Shown here piece after piece: positions 53,942 through 63,242 of a DNA stretch of 64,000 nucleotides. Positions within the stretch are counted from its first letter, which is position 1. Every line of letters starts with the position of its first letter. The position numbers and the translations under genes are program-made. This DNA comes from JANQPX01 sp041398025 (lineage in GTDB: Bacteria; Pseudomonadota; Alphaproteobacteria; Geminicoccales; Geminicoccaceae), in assembly GCA_041398025.1 (NCBI GenBank), contig JAWKVM010000021.1:124001-188000 (forward strand). Reading direction: 5' to 3'. The notes beneath the pieces were generated by a model, which worked only from the letters and a program-made list of their open reading frames with translations, was not told where the DNA came from and ran no database searches.

Positions 53942-54736
53942 TCACACCAGCTCTTGTTCGGCGAAGGCGCGCTCGACTTCGGCGCTCAGGATTTCGGTGA
54001 GCTGCTGGCGAAGTTTCTGGCAGGCGGGGTCGAAGGGGTCGCGCGGGCGCGGCAGGTCGATGGGCACGATCTCCTTGATGCGGCCGGGGCGTGCGGTGAA
54101 GACGGCGACGCGGTCAGCGAGCGCCACGGCCTCGTCGATGTGGTGGGTGACGAACAGGACAGAGGCCTTGCTGGTTCGCCATACGTCGAGGAGAAAATCC
54201 TGCATCTTGGCGCGGGTCTGGACGTCGAGGGCGGCGAACGGCTCGTCCATGAGCAGCACCTTCGGCTCCATGGCGAGCGCGCGGGCGACGGCGACGCGCT
54301 GGCGCATGCCGCCGGAGAGCTCGTCCGGGCGTTTGTGGGTCGCCTCGGTGAGCCCGACTTTCTTCAGGACGTCGGCGGCGATGCGGTCCATTTCCTCGGT
54401 GCTCGCGCCGCGCAGGCTGAGGCCGAAGGTGACGTTCTGGCCGACGGTGAGCCAGGGGAAGAGGGAGGTCTCCTGGAAGATCAGGCTGCGTTCCGGAGAC
54501 GGCGTCTCGACCATCTCGCCGAAGGAGCGGAGCTCGCCCGAAGTCGCCTCTTCGAGCCCGGCGATCAGGTAGAGCAGCGTGCTCTTGCCGCAGCCCGACG
54601 GGCCGAGGAGCACGACAAATTCACCGTCCTCGACCTTGAGGTCGATGTCGGTGAGCGCTTCGTGGGCACGCGGCGTGTCGATCGCCCAGATCTTGCCGAC
54701 GCCCTGGCAGTCGACGGCCATGCTGTCGTCGGTCAT
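53942..54736 (-). CDS. NitT/TauT-type ABC transporter ATP-binding protein
   Basis: 264 residues from the ATG at 54736 (GGGAG upstream). Walker A GPSGCGKSTLLYLIAG, Q-loop FQETSLFPWLTVGQN, signature LSGGMRQRVAVARALAM, Walker B VLLMDEPFAALD, switch FVTHHIDEA. Related to SsuB/TauB/ThiZ. With the permease and binding protein upstream it forms an importer for a small organic nitrogen or sulfur compound. Gene order points to a heterocycle used by the hydrolases around it. Confidence 0.94.
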   Translation of the reverse strand: MTDDSMAVDCQGVGKIWAIDTPRAHEALTDIDLKVEDGEFVVLLGPSGCGKSTLLYLIAGLEEATSGELRSFGEMVETPSPERSLIFQETSLFPWLTVGQNVTFGLSLRGASTEEMDRIAADVLKKVGLTEATHKRPDELSGGMRQRVAVARALAMEPKVLLMDEPFAALDVQTRAKMQDFLLDVWRTSKASVLFVTHHIDEAVALADRVAVFTARPGRIKEIVPIDLPRPRDPFDPACQKLRQQLTEILSAEVERAFAEQELV

Positions 54737-54749
54737 CCCCAACTCCCGC

Positions 54750-55664
54750 TCATCCAAGGCTCCCCTGGCCCTTGGGCACCCAGTAAAGGACCTTCCGCTG
54801 CAGCATTCTGAGGCCGTAGTCGAAGGCGAAGCCGGTGAGGCCGATCAGGACGATGGTGAAGAACACCAGGCCCGGATTGAAGGTGTTTCTCGCGAGCATG
54901 ATCACCTGGCCGAGGCCGTAGCCGACGCCGGTGGCCTCGGCGATCAGCACCACCATCCAGGCGCCGAACAGGTTGAGGCGGAGCACCACGAGCAGGCCGG
55001 GGAGGATCGCGGGCAGGATGACGCGCTTGTAGGTCTGGAACTTGGTGGCGCCCATGGTGCGCGCGACGTTGATGTAGTTCTTGTTGACGCTGTCGATCTG
55101 GGTGATGGTCGCAAGCGTCATGGTGAAGAACAGCGCGATGAACACCATGAAGATCGCGGGCGCGTTGCCGATGCCGAACAGGAAGATCGCGACCGGCAGC
55201 CAGGCGACCGGGGAGACCGGGGCGAGCAGCGTCACGGTCGGCAGGGTCAGGTTTTCCATCAGCTGCCAGTAGCGGATCGCGATGCCGAGCGCGATGCTGA
55301 AGATGGCGGCGAGCGCCAGGCCCGAAAGGACGCGCATGGTGGTCGACAGGATGGTGATGACCACGGCCATGCCCGGCGACGGGCCGGCATTCGCATCGGC
55401 CCCGATCTGCCAGCGCTGGGCGGTATTGAAATATTGCGCCTGGCCGGTGATGTCGCCCATGAAGATGTGGGGCGGCGGCAGCAGCTTCGGGTCGGCGAGG
55501 CCGATCGCCCAGAAAAACTCCCAGATCAGCGCGAACAGGCCGACCGAGACGATGGTCCAGCCGAGACGTGGCGCCGTCTGCCGCCACCACGCCTGGAAAC
55601 CGCCGGGCGCGGACGAGGCTGCCGCCCCGCCCTTCCCGGCCGTTTCGATGAGGGACGACGCCAT
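54750..55664 (-). CDS. NitT/TauT-type ABC transporter permease
   Basis: 304 residues, with about six helices after a soluble N-terminus: TIVSVGLFALIWEFFWAIGL, LSGLALAAIFSIALGIAIRY, PVAIFLFGIGNAPAIFMVFI and others. The cytoplasmic coupling loop NVARTMGATKFQTYKRVILP is the EAA motif of binding-protein-dependent permeases. It sits five bases after the binding-protein gene and 13 bases before the ATPase gene. Confidence 0.94.
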   Translation of the reverse strand: MASSLIETAGKGGAAASSAPGGFQAWWRQTAPRLGWTIVSVGLFALIWEFFWAIGLADPKLLPPPHIFMGDITGQAQYFNTAQRWQIGADANAGPSPGMAVVITILSTTMRVLSGLALAAIFSIALGIAIRYWQLMENLTLPTVTLLAPVSPVAWLPVAIFLFGIGNAPAIFMVFIALFFTMTLATITQIDSVNKNYINVARTMGATKFQTYKRVILPAILPGLLVVLRLNLFGAWMVVLIAEATGVGYGLGQVIMLARNTFNPGLVFFTIVLIGLTGFAFDYGLRMLQRKVLYWVPKGQGSLG

Positions 55665-55669
55665 CGCCG

Positions 55670-56725
55670 CTACGCCGCCTTGTATTTGAGCTGGCTGTAG
55701 ACGTCCTGATTCTCGGCGATGACTTCTTCGAGCATGCTCCAGTCGATCGCGTCAGGGCCGGGCTTCTTCTTGATGTAGCCCATCTCCATCAGGCTGTCGG
55801 TGCGCCCGAGGATGAAGTCGGTGTTGTCGCGCTGGTCGACCATCGGCGGCTGCTTGGTCGAGCCGATGATCGCGTTCTCCATCGAGGTCTTGTAGTAGGT
55901 GCCGACCACCTCGTTGAGCACAGTCTGGGTGTCCTGCTCGAAGGCGAGCTGGGATTTCATCATCGCCTTGATCAGCGCCTTGATCGCGCCCGGATCCTCG
56001 GCGATCAGCTCATCCCGCGCGCACAGCACGCAGTCGGTGTAGTTGGCCCCGTAGATGTCCTTGCCGTCGGAGAGCAGATGGCTGCCCTCGACGTCTTCGA
56101 GCAGCGCCGAGGCGTAGGGCTCGATGGTGCAGATCCAGTCGAGCGCGCCCGCCTTGAACGCCTCCACCGCTTCCGGCGTGTTGCCCATATAGCGGACATT
56201 GACGTCGGCGAAATCGACGCCGTTCGCCTTCAGCCAATCGAACGGCAATACCTCCAAGGTATCGAGCTGGAAGGTGCCGATGGTCTTGCCCTTCAGCTTG
56301 TCCGCGGTGTCGAGGCCGGGCTGGCTGACGATGGCGCAGCCTTCGATGCCGGAGCCTGCCACGATCCTGACCGGTGCGCCGGCATCGTAGAGGGCGACGA
56401 AGCTGGTGTAAGGCAGCACGCCGACATCAACCTGACCGGTGCCGAGGAAGGTGACGTGCTCGGCGAAGGTCGGGGTGTTGACGAACTCCAAGGTGAGGCC
56501 GTCCTCCTTCGCGGTCTGGCGCGCATGGCTCAGGAACAGCGGCAGGTTGCAAAAGCCGGTGCCATGGGTCGAGGTGATGGTGCTGTCGGCGTAGGCAGGT
56601 CTGCTCAGACTGCCGGCAACGCCGATGGTCAGCGCGCCGGCGGCCGCTGATTTCATGAAGCTTCGGCGGCCGAACTGAATGTTGGTGAGATCGGGCATCT
56701 TGCGATCGCCGTGACGGTCACACAT
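55670..56725 (-). CDS. NitT/TauT/NMT1-like ABC substrate-binding protein
   Basis: 351 residues with a twin-arginine leader (FGRRSFMKSAAAGALTIGVA, ending AYADS) and a strong AAGGAGG before the ATG at 56725. Two-lobed fold: THGTGFCNLPLFLSHARQTA, LGTGQVDVGVLPYTSFVALY, IGTFQLDTLEVLPFDWLKA and WICTIEPYASALLEDVEG. Similar proteins bind thiamine-pyrimidine precursors, nitrate, sulfonates or aromatic acids. It has several Cys residues (ICTIEP, DCVLCARD), unusual for this type. Probably the receptor for a cyanurate-like or pyrimidine-like compound. Confidence 0.92.
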   Translation of the reverse strand: MCDRHGDRKMPDLTNIQFGRRSFMKSAAAGALTIGVAGSLSRPAYADSTITSTHGTGFCNLPLFLSHARQTAKEDGLTLEFVNTPTFAEHVTFLGTGQVDVGVLPYTSFVALYDAGAPVRIVAGSGIEGCAIVSQPGLDTADKLKGKTIGTFQLDTLEVLPFDWLKANGVDFADVNVRYMGNTPEAVEAFKAGALDWICTIEPYASALLEDVEGSHLLSDGKDIYGANYTDCVLCARDELIAEDPGAIKALIKAMMKSQLAFEQDTQTVLNEVVGTYYKTSMENAIIGSTKQPPMVDQRDNTDFILGRTDSLMEMGYIKKKPGPDAIDWSMLEEVIAENQDVYSQLKYKAA

Positions 56726-56867
56726 GATTGCGCCTCCTTGAGGTTGGTCCCTTGAGGAGGCCCGGGCTTTCGGTTGGTCCTGGGAGCCCGGGCCACTCGC
56801 TACTGAGAAGCAAGAATTGTGCCGCTTTTTAGATAATTGCCGCGCTACTTTCTCTCCTTGATTGGGT

Positions 56868-57986
56868 TCAACAGGTTTCCTTCTGCCGCGCGATCACCGC
56901 GACCGGTCCGCCGCCTGGCGGGCCCTGGTGCTCGGCGCCGCCGGAGATGAAGAGCTCGGTGTGACCGACGACGCCGGCGAGCGCGCCGCCGACCAGGGCG
57001 CGGGCGTGGCGGGTCGAGGCGATGTCGCTGTCGTCGAGCATGATGTGGCGCGCGCCGCGGATGTTTCCCGCAGGATCAGCCTCGGCCTTGGCGAGTAGCG
57101 CGATGAGATGTCCGCGCTGCTCAGTGCTCAGTTGGCCACTTGCCTCGATGCCGATCGAGGCGAGGGCGCGATAGAGGGCCGGGGTATCGATCGCATCGGC
57201 CATGACGTCGTGGCCGATGACGAGGTCACCACACCATGCCCCGCTATTGCCGAGCACCACGATTTCGTTGTGCATGAGCTCGATGCCGGCGGAGCAGCTT
57301 GCGCGTGCGGAATGGAGCGCCATGTCCACGCCGATCGCCGCGTCGGTGACGAGGTCGGCCGAAACCTCGCCCAGCGCCATGGCGACGCCGAGGGCCGACG
57401 CGCCGCGGGACAGGCCCATGGATTTGAGCGAGTCGGCGGTGGCGACGGACTCGTGTCGGGCGGCGGCCTCGCTGATCCGGGCTGCGGTCAGCAGCGGGCA
57501 TTTCACCTGGACGTAGTGCACGTCCTCAGGGCGATCGATCGCGGCCTCGGCCATGGCGACGTCGACCGCCTCGGCGACCGCGTCCGCCTGGGCGCGCCGG
57601 CCGATTTCCTCCGGCAGCATGGCACGGGTGTGAGCGACGGCGATCGCGAGCGCGGACGAGGCATCGGCCCCAGCCTCGATCGGAGTCTCGACCTCGCGTT
57701 TTTCGAACACCAGGAGATGCGGCGCGAGACCGCCTTCGGTGCCGCCGGACATGACCATGGAGATGCGGTCGAGCGCCGCCTGGTCCAGGAAGGGAGCCAG
57801 AGCGGTGCGCAGGGCCTGCACGGCGAAGCCACGGGTGAAGTCGTTGACGCAGCCATTGCCTTCAGTCTTGCCGAGGATCGCCTCGATGCCGGCGGGCTCG
57901 ATCTCGCCCGTCTCGATTTTTTCCATCAGGCCGCTGACGTCGTCGGGGGACGCGGTCGGAATGCGATGGACGCGAGCGCTGCGCAT
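56868..57986 (-). CDS. Ring-opening amidohydrolase (cyanuric acid hydrolase / barbiturase family)
   Basis: 372 residues. All three Ser-Lys dyads of this toblerone-fold family are seen: K40 in ILGKTEGNG with S80 in MSGGTEGGLAPH; K162 in VQVKCPLLT with S232 in ASCSAGIEL; K300 in LLAKAEADP with S348 in ISGGAEHQGPPGG. It opens a cyclic ureide ring: cyanuric acid to carboxybiuret (then biuret), or barbiturate to ureidomalonate. A BiuH-like gene nearby favours cyanuric acid. It overlaps the cupin gene (TGATG at 57984-57988). Confidence 0.93.
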   Translation of the reverse strand: MRSARVHRIPTASPDDVSGLMEKIETGEIEPAGIEAILGKTEGNGCVNDFTRGFAVQALRTALAPFLDQAALDRISMVMSGGTEGGLAPHLLVFEKREVETPIEAGADASSALAIAVAHTRAMLPEEIGRRAQADAVAEAVDVAMAEAAIDRPEDVHYVQVKCPLLTAARISEAAARHESVATADSLKSMGLSRGASALGVAMALGEVSADLVTDAAIGVDMALHSARASCSAGIELMHNEIVVLGNSGAWCGDLVIGHDVMADAIDTPALYRALASIGIEASGQLSTEQRGHLIALLAKAEADPAGNIRGARHIMLDDSDIASTRHARALVGGALAGVVGHTELFISGGAEHQGPPGGGPVAVIARQKETC

Positions 57987-58354
57987 CAGTCACCGCCGTC
58001 CAGGTCGATGAAGCGCACCGGCTTTTCCCAGATGAGGAGGGCGACGCAGCCTTCCGGACTCCGGACGCTGTGGCGGGTGCCCGGCGCGTTGACCACAAGT
58101 GCGCCTTCCTCATAACGGCCGAACTCGTCCTCCTGGCTGCCCTCCAGCACCAGGATGTGCTCGTAGCCGGTGTGCTCGTGCAGGGGGGCAGCCCCACCTG
58201 GCGCGTAGCGAAGAATGGCGGCAGCGGGACCTTCCCGCCCGTCGCCGTAGAGGCGGTGGATCTCGATGCCGTCTCGGAACGGCTCGAAGGGCATGTCGCT
58301 CCAGCCCGAACGGCAGAGATCGAGGACGAGCTGGTGGAGGCCGGTTTCAGTCAT
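57986..58354 (-). CDS. ChrR-like single-domain cupin
   Basis: 122 residues from ATG 58354, which overlaps the end of the upstream hydrolase gene. Cupin motif 1: LRYAPGGAAPLHEHTGYEHI with the His pair and Glu; motif 2: NAPGTRHSVRSPEGC. Resembles the zinc-binding cupin of ChrR anti-sigma proteins, but the N-terminal anti-sigma part is missing, so it is more likely an enzyme or a metabolite-binding helper. It is embedded between two amide hydrolases and translationally coupled to both. Confidence 0.88.
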   Translation of the reverse strand: MTETGLHQLVLDLCRSGWSDMPFEPFRDGIEIHRLYGDGREGPAAAILRYAPGGAAPLHEHTGYEHILVLEGSQEDEFGRYEEGALVVNAPGTRHSVRSPEGCVALLIWEKPVRFIDLDGGD

Positions 58355-59012
58355 GCAGGGCTGCCAGAAGCTGATCGGTGGTCGCGGTCCATCCGACGAT
58401 AGCACCCTGGGCGCGGATCATGTCGAGGGTCGCCTGCTTGAAGGTGGGAAAATAGCTCTCGGTGGCATCTTCGATCAGCAGGCTGTCGAAGCCGCGATCG
58501 TTCGCCTCGCGCATGGTGGTCTGGACGCAGACCTCGGTGGTGACGCCGGCGAAAGCGAGGTGGGTAACGCCGAGCTCTGCGAGAATCCGGTTCAGGCCTG
58601 TGGCGTAGAAGGCGCCCTTGCCGGGCTTATCGATCACGATTTCCTCGTCGATGGGCAGAAGCTCCGGCACGATGTCGGCGCCGGGTTCGCCGCTGATCAG
58701 CAGCCGCCCCATCGGACCAGGGTCACCGATGCGCAAGGCCGGATCACCTCGCCCACGTTTTGCCGGCGGGCAGTCGGACAGATCGGGCTTGTGGCATTCG
58801 CGGGTGTGGATGATCGGTATTTTCGCAGCTCGGCACCCGGCAAGTAGCGTGGCCACGGTCGGCACGATCGCCTGCAGGCGTGAGACGTCATTGCCGAGGC
58901 TTTCACCGAAGCCGCCGGGCTCGATGAAGTCGCGCTGCATGTCGATCACGATGAGCGCCAGCTTCCCAGGCGGAAACTCGAAGGTGAAAGGTCGAGCGTC
59001 GACGCCAATCAT
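58347..59012 (-). CDS. Isochorismatase-fold cysteine hydrolase (second, substrate undefined)
   Basis: 221 residues. Catalytic triad D24 (LIVIDMQRDF), K129 (IDKPGKGAFYATGL) and C162 (GVTTEVCVQTTMREANDRG). The segment HTRECHKPDLSDCPPAKRGR resembles biuret and triuret hydrolases. Overlaps the ABC gene upstream by ATGA. It differs clearly from the BiuH-like protein at 60574, so the two probably act on different amides, for example triuret, carboxybiuret or ureidomalonate products. Confidence 0.9.
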   Translation of the reverse strand: MIGVDARPFTFEFPPGKLALIVIDMQRDFIEPGGFGESLGNDVSRLQAIVPTVATLLAGCRAAKIPIIHTRECHKPDLSDCPPAKRGRGDPALRIGDPGPMGRLLISGEPGADIVPELLPIDEEIVIDKPGKGAFYATGLNRILAELGVTHLAFAGVTTEVCVQTTMREANDRGFDSLLIEDATESYFPTFKQATLDMIRAQGAIVGWTATTDQLLAALHD

Positions 59013-60577
59013 GCGCTCAGGCCTTCTGAAGTCGACCCCAGCGGCGGTGCCGCTCCGGCCATGTGGGTGCCGATGGTTTGGATGTCGGCAGTGGCGATGG
59101 GGGTTTCGTAGACGATGCGGCCTTCACTCATCACCAGGATGCGATCGGAGAGCTCAAGGAGTTCGTCCAGGTCCTCGCTGACCAGGAGGACGGCTGCGCC
59201 GTTGTTGCGGGCGCGCATGATCTGCGAGCGGATTTCGGCGACCGCGGCGAAGTCGAGGCCGAAGCAGGGATTGGCGACGATCAGGAGGTTGACCGCTTCG
59301 GAGAGTTCTCGCGCGAGCACGGTGCGCTGGACGTTGCCGCCGGAGAGGGTGGCGATGGGTGCATCCTTGGAGGCGGTCTTGATGCCGTAGCCCTTGATCA
59401 GCTCGCGCGCACGCCGGGCGATGGCGCCGAGATCGAGCCATATGGCGGCGCCGTCGTGGTCGGCACCGTTGCCGTTTGCTTTCTTCCGATCGAAGGCGCG
59501 GAAGGCGAGGTTGTCGGCGACCGACATGCGTGCGACCGAGGCGTTGCGCAAGGGCTCTTCCGGGAGGCAGTGGACGCGCTTGGCCTTGGCATCGGTGCGG
59601 GTCGCGGCGTAGGTTTCGCCATCGACGATCAGCTCGCCGCCGGTTGGCGTCCGCTGGCCGCCGAGCACTTCGACCAGCTCCTTCTGGCCATTGCCGGAAA
59701 TGCCGGCGATGCCGACGATCTCGCGGGCGTGCACGTCCAAACGATCGATGGCGATGCCTTTCATGCCGGTGTCGTCGCGCGCTTCGAGATCGTGCAGGAC
59801 CAGGACGGGCGACATGCCGCGCTCGCCGCACCTGGCATCGCTTGCCGGCATGTCGACGGCGCCGATCATCATCGACGCCATGTCCTCGCGCGAAAGATCC
59901 TTGACCAGCCCGCCGCCTGCATGACGCCCGCGGCGAAGCACGGTCACCGCCTCGGCATAGCCGAAGACTTCGCGGAATTTGTGGCTGATCATCAGGATGG
60001 TGAGCTGGCCCGCCTCGGTCATGCCGCGCAGCAGGCCAAGCATCTCGTCCGCCTCGCCAGGGGTGAGAACGGAAGTCGGCTCGTCCAGGATCAGGAAGTG
60101 CCGCTCCAGATAGAGCTGCTTCAGGATTTCCGTTTTTTGGCGCTCGCCGGCCGAGAGATCCTGCACGCGGCTTCTGAACGGCACGCGGAATGGCATGCGC
60201 TCGATGAAGCTGTCGAGCTGCTTGGTCTCGGCCTTCCAGTCGATCACCTCGGGCACGTCGGCACGCGCCATCACCAGGTTCTCGGCGACGGTCATGGAGG
60301 GGACCAGGGTGAAATGCTGGTAGACCATGCCGATGCCCTGGGCGTGGGCGTCGCGCGGGTTCTGCATCACGGCGGGCGTGCCGTCGATCAGCACGCGGCC
60401 GGCATCCGCCTGGTAGTAGCCCATGACGCATTTCACCAGTGTCGACTTACCGGCGCCGTTCTCGCCGAGCAGCACATGGAAGCTGCCGGCGGACACCGCC
60501 ATCGACACGTCGTCGAGCGCGGTGAAGCTGCCGAAGCGCTTCGTGAGACCAGCGGTCTCCAGCCCAAATGCGCTCAT
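59009..60577 (-). CDS. BMP/nucleoside-type ABC transporter ATP-binding protein (double NBD)
   Basis: 522 residues with two ABC domains. First: GENGAGKSTLVKCVMGYYQ, LSAGERQKTEILKQLYLE, FLILDEPTSVLTPGE and MISHKFREV. Second: a degenerate loop IAGISGNGQKELVEVLGG and LSGGNVQRTVLARELS, normal for this family. It powers the two permeases at 62316-64000, the usual RbsA/YufO-like pattern for nucleosides, purines or other small polar solutes. It shares ATGA overlaps with both hydrolase genes around it. Confidence 0.94.
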   Translation of the reverse strand: MSAFGLETAGLTKRFGSFTALDDVSMAVSAGSFHVLLGENGAGKSTLVKCVMGYYQADAGRVLIDGTPAVMQNPRDAHAQGIGMVYQHFTLVPSMTVAENLVMARADVPEVIDWKAETKQLDSFIERMPFRVPFRSRVQDLSAGERQKTEILKQLYLERHFLILDEPTSVLTPGEADEMLGLLRGMTEAGQLTILMISHKFREVFGYAEAVTVLRRGRHAGGGLVKDLSREDMASMMIGAVDMPASDARCGERGMSPVLVLHDLEARDDTGMKGIAIDRLDVHAREIVGIAGISGNGQKELVEVLGGQRTPTGGELIVDGETYAATRTDAKAKRVHCLPEEPLRNASVARMSVADNLAFRAFDRKKANGNGADHDGAAIWLDLGAIARRARELIKGYGIKTASKDAPIATLSGGNVQRTVLARELSEAVNLLIVANPCFGLDFAAVAEIRSQIMRARNNGAAVLLVSEDLDELLELSDRILVMSEGRIVYETPIATADIQTIGTHMAGAAPPLGSTSEGLSA

Positions 60578-61269
60578 GACTTCGGAAGGCCTTCGAGGAA
60601 CGTCCGGGAATCCGAGACAGACCCGAACACGCCGCCCTGCATCTTCACCATCTTGATCGCGGCCTGGTGATTGCCGAGGTCGGTGGCGCCGCAGCAGTCT
60701 TCAAGCAGCAGGCATTCATAGCCGCGGTCATTCGCCTCGCGCATGGTGGTGTGCACGCAGACGTCTGTCGTGATGCCTGACAGCACGATGTTGGCGATGC
60801 CGCGCTGGCGCAGCATCAGGTCGAGGTCGGTCGCGCAGAAGCTGCCCTTGCCGGGCTTGTCGATGATCGGCTCGCCGAGCTCGGGGTAGAGTTCCGGGAT
60901 GATGTCCCAGCCCTTCTCGCCACGCACCAGAATCTTGCCGCACGGCCCCGGATCGCCGATGCCGGCTCCTATCTGCTGCGAGCGCCAGCGCTTGTTGGCG
61001 GGCAGATCGGCGAGATCAGGCCGGTGGCCTTCGCGGGTGTGGAAGACGTGGTAGCCGCCCGCCCGCATCGCCGCGAGCACCGATTTGATCGGCGCGATCG
61101 GCGCCTGGGTCAGCGACAGATCGTAGCCCATGGCATCGACATAGCCGCCCTTGCCGCAGAAATCGGTCTGCATGTCGATGATGATCAGCGCGGTGTTGTC
61201 CGGCCGGAGATCGCCGTCATAGGGCCAGGGATAGGGATCGGCGGCGATGTATTTTTTTGTACTTGCCAT
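60574..61269 (-). CDS. biuH: Biuret hydrolase (BiuH-like isochorismatase-fold cysteine hydrolase)
   Basis: 231 residues from ATG 61269. Triad D32 (IIIDMQTDFCGKGGYVD), K138 (IIDKPGKGSFCATDL) and C171 (GITTDVCVHTTMREANDRGY), with the same spacing as rhizobial biuret hydrolase. The stretches DPYPWPYDGDLRPDNTALII, HTREGHRPDLADLPANKRWR and AIKMVKMQGGVFGSVS are, from memory, almost those of the characterised Rhizobium leguminosarum enzyme. It cleaves biuret to allophanate and ammonia. Overlaps the ABC ATPase gene by ATGA; 26 bases after amiF. Confidence 0.9.
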   Translation of the reverse strand: MASTKKYIAADPYPWPYDGDLRPDNTALIIIDMQTDFCGKGGYVDAMGYDLSLTQAPIAPIKSVLAAMRAGGYHVFHTREGHRPDLADLPANKRWRSQQIGAGIGDPGPCGKILVRGEKGWDIIPELYPELGEPIIDKPGKGSFCATDLDLMLRQRGIANIVLSGITTDVCVHTTMREANDRGYECLLLEDCCGATDLGNHQAAIKMVKMQGGVFGSVSDSRTFLEGLPKS

Positions 61270-61295
61270 GGCTCGACTTAGCTCCGTTCGAACGA

Positions 61296-62297
61296 TCAGC
61301 TGGCTGTCTGCTTGTAAACGCGGTTGGGCGTGGCGAAGCCGCAGGAGGTGCCGTCGGTCACCTTGACCTCGTCCTCCCAGGGCAGCTTGTAAGTCTCGGC
61401 GACGAGGTCCTGCATGAAGGTGTAAGGACAGTCCTTCGCGCCGCCGAGCACGGCGGTGAAGCCGCGATGGCCGAGCTGATAAATGTTGTTCTCGACGCCC
61501 CACTCGGTGCGTGCCTCGCGGATGAGATCAGGTCTGACTTCCGCAGTGATGATCTCGTCGGGTACGCCGCCGCCCTCGGCGAGGATGGTGCCGTCGAACT
61601 GGCAGATCATGCCTTCGCCCATCGAGTTGAAGGTGCCGTCCGTGCCGCACATGCAGACATTGGCGGTCGCCATGAGATTGCAGAAGGCGTTCGCCTGGTT
61701 GGTGATCTTCCAGGCGTGGCGGATGGGTGCGGTGTATCCCGCCGTGCGGATCATGATCTCCGCCCCCCTGTAGGCGCATTCGCGCGCCATCTCCGGGAAC
61801 ATGCCGTCATGGCAGATGATCAGCGCGAGATTGGAGCCGTTCGGCCCGTCGCACACCGGAATGCCGAGATCGCCCGGCTCCCAGGGCTCGACCGGAACCC
61901 AGGGGTGCAGCTTTCGATAGTAGAGCCGCAGCTCGCCCTGGTCGTCGATGATGATGCCGGAATTGTAGGGATTGCCCGCCGGGTTGAACTCCATGAGCGA
62001 GAAGCAGCCCCAGATCTTCTGCTCGGCGCAGGCCGCCCTAAACGCCGCGACCTCCGGCCCGTCCATGCTGCACATGATCTCGGGATTGGTGTCCATGGAC
62101 AGACCGTGCAGCGCATATTCCGGGAACACGACCAGATCCATGGTCGGCATGCCCTCGCGCGCCTTCTTCACCAGCCGGCAGATTTTCTCGCATTGGGCGG
62201 CGAGATCGTCCTTGGTCACGACGGTCGGCAGCTGCAGCTGCACCATGCCGATGACCACGCCGTTCGGAGATTTGTTCAGCCCGCCAAGCCCGCTCAT
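61296..62297 (-). CDS. amiF: Formamidase AmiF (nitrilase superfamily)
   Basis: 333 residues from ATG 62297 (GGAGG upstream). Nitrilase triad E60 (LVVFPEYALHG), K129 (LYYRKLHPW) and C162 (ALIICHDGMFPEMAREC), four residues less than in Helicobacter AmiF for the last two. AmiF-specific segments include WVPVEPWEPGDLGIPVCDGP, GVENNIYQLGHRGFTAV and YKLPWEDEVKV. It hydrolyses formamide to formate and ammonia, or a related short amide arising from the cluster's substrate. Encoded between BiuH and the importer permeases. Confidence 0.9.
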   Translation of the reverse strand: MSGLGGLNKSPNGVVIGMVQLQLPTVVTKDDLAAQCEKICRLVKKAREGMPTMDLVVFPEYALHGLSMDTNPEIMCSMDGPEVAAFRAACAEQKIWGCFSLMEFNPAGNPYNSGIIIDDQGELRLYYRKLHPWVPVEPWEPGDLGIPVCDGPNGSNLALIICHDGMFPEMARECAYRGAEIMIRTAGYTAPIRHAWKITNQANAFCNLMATANVCMCGTDGTFNSMGEGMICQFDGTILAEGGGVPDEIITAEVRPDLIREARTEWGVENNIYQLGHRGFTAVLGGAKDCPYTFMQDLVAETYKLPWEDEVKVTDGTSCGFATPNRVYKQTAS

Positions 62298-62315
62298 GTG
62301 GAGCCTCCACTCGGT

Positions 62316-63242
62316 TTACTTGGTGATTGACAATTCACCCGGTGCGCCGATCAGGCTGCGCTTGGGCGAGGTGGTGATGATCATGATGACGAGAGTCAGG
62401 ACGTAGGGGGCGGCGTAGAAGAGGTAGTAACCCTGGGTCACGCCGACCGACTGCAGGGCTGGGCCGAGCGCGCCCGCACCACCGAACAGCAAGGCTGCGA
62501 GGAAGCAGTAGAGCGGATTCCAGCGTGCAAAAATGACCAGCGCGACGGCCATCAGGCCCTGGCCGGAGGACAACCCCTCATTCCAGCTTCCGGGGTAGTA
62601 AAGTGACAGGAACGAACCGCCGATGCCCGCCAGAAAACCGCCGGCCATGGTGGCGAGCAGGCGGACGATATCGACCGAGTAGCCCATGGCGCGTGCGGCG
62701 TCGGCGCTGTCGCCGGTCATGCGCACGATCAGGCCGAGGCGGGTGTTGGCGAACGCCCACCACATGGCTGCCGCGATGGCGATTCCGATGATGAACAGCG
62801 CGTTGATGCGAAGGGCGGCCTGCACCTGCGGGCTGTCGGACCAGAAGCCGAGCGGGATCGCGGGGAGGATCGGGGCGGTCGGCTGGATGTAGGGCTTGCC
62901 GAAGAAGAAGGCGAGGCCGGTGCCGAACAGCATCAGCGCGATGCCGACGGCGATGTCGTTGACTTTCGGAAACTTGCAGATGTAGCCGTGTAGCGCGCCG
63001 AACAGCGAGCCGACCACACCCGCGAACAGCACGCCCAGCCAGGGCGAGCCGGTGTGGTAGGAGATGGCGTAGCCGGACATCGCACCCATCACCAGCGTAC
63101 CTTCCAGCCCGAGATTGATGCGCCCGCTCTTTTCGGTCAGGCATTCGCCTAGGCTGACGAACAGGAACGGCGTGCTCACGCGGATGGCACCCGCGAGGAT
63201 CGCCAGCGGCACGCCCCAGAGGCCGATATCCGACTCATTCAT
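62316..63242 (-). CDS. BMP/nucleoside-type ABC transporter permease (YufQ-like)
   Basis: 308 residues from ATG 63242, which overlaps the stop of the next permease (ATGA). About eight helices. Family marks: ECLTEKSGRINLGLEGTLVM near the N-terminus, NDIAVGIALMLFGTGLAFFF, MTGDSADAARAMGYSVDIVR as the coupling loop and SGQGLMAVALVIFARWNPL. It pairs with the permease at 63239 and the double ATPase at 59009. Confidence 0.93.
   Translation of the reverse strand: MNESDIGLWGVPLAILAGAIRVSTPFLFVSLGECLTEKSGRINLGLEGTLVMGAMSGYAISYHTGSPWLGVLFAGVVGSLFGALHGYICKFPKVNDIAVGIALMLFGTGLAFFFGKPYIQPTAPILPAIPLGFWSDSPQVQAALRINALFIIGIAIAAAMWWAFANTRLGLIVRMTGDSADAARAMGYSVDIVRLLATMAGGFLAGIGGSFLSLYYPGSWNEGLSSGQGLMAVALVIFARWNPLYCFLAALLFGGAGALGPALQSVGVTQGYYLFYAAPYVLTLVIMIITTSPKRSLIGAPGELSITK

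Noticed and set aside
59063..60670. 535-codon plus-strand frame
   Set aside because: Antisense shadow of the double-NBD ABC ATPase gene.
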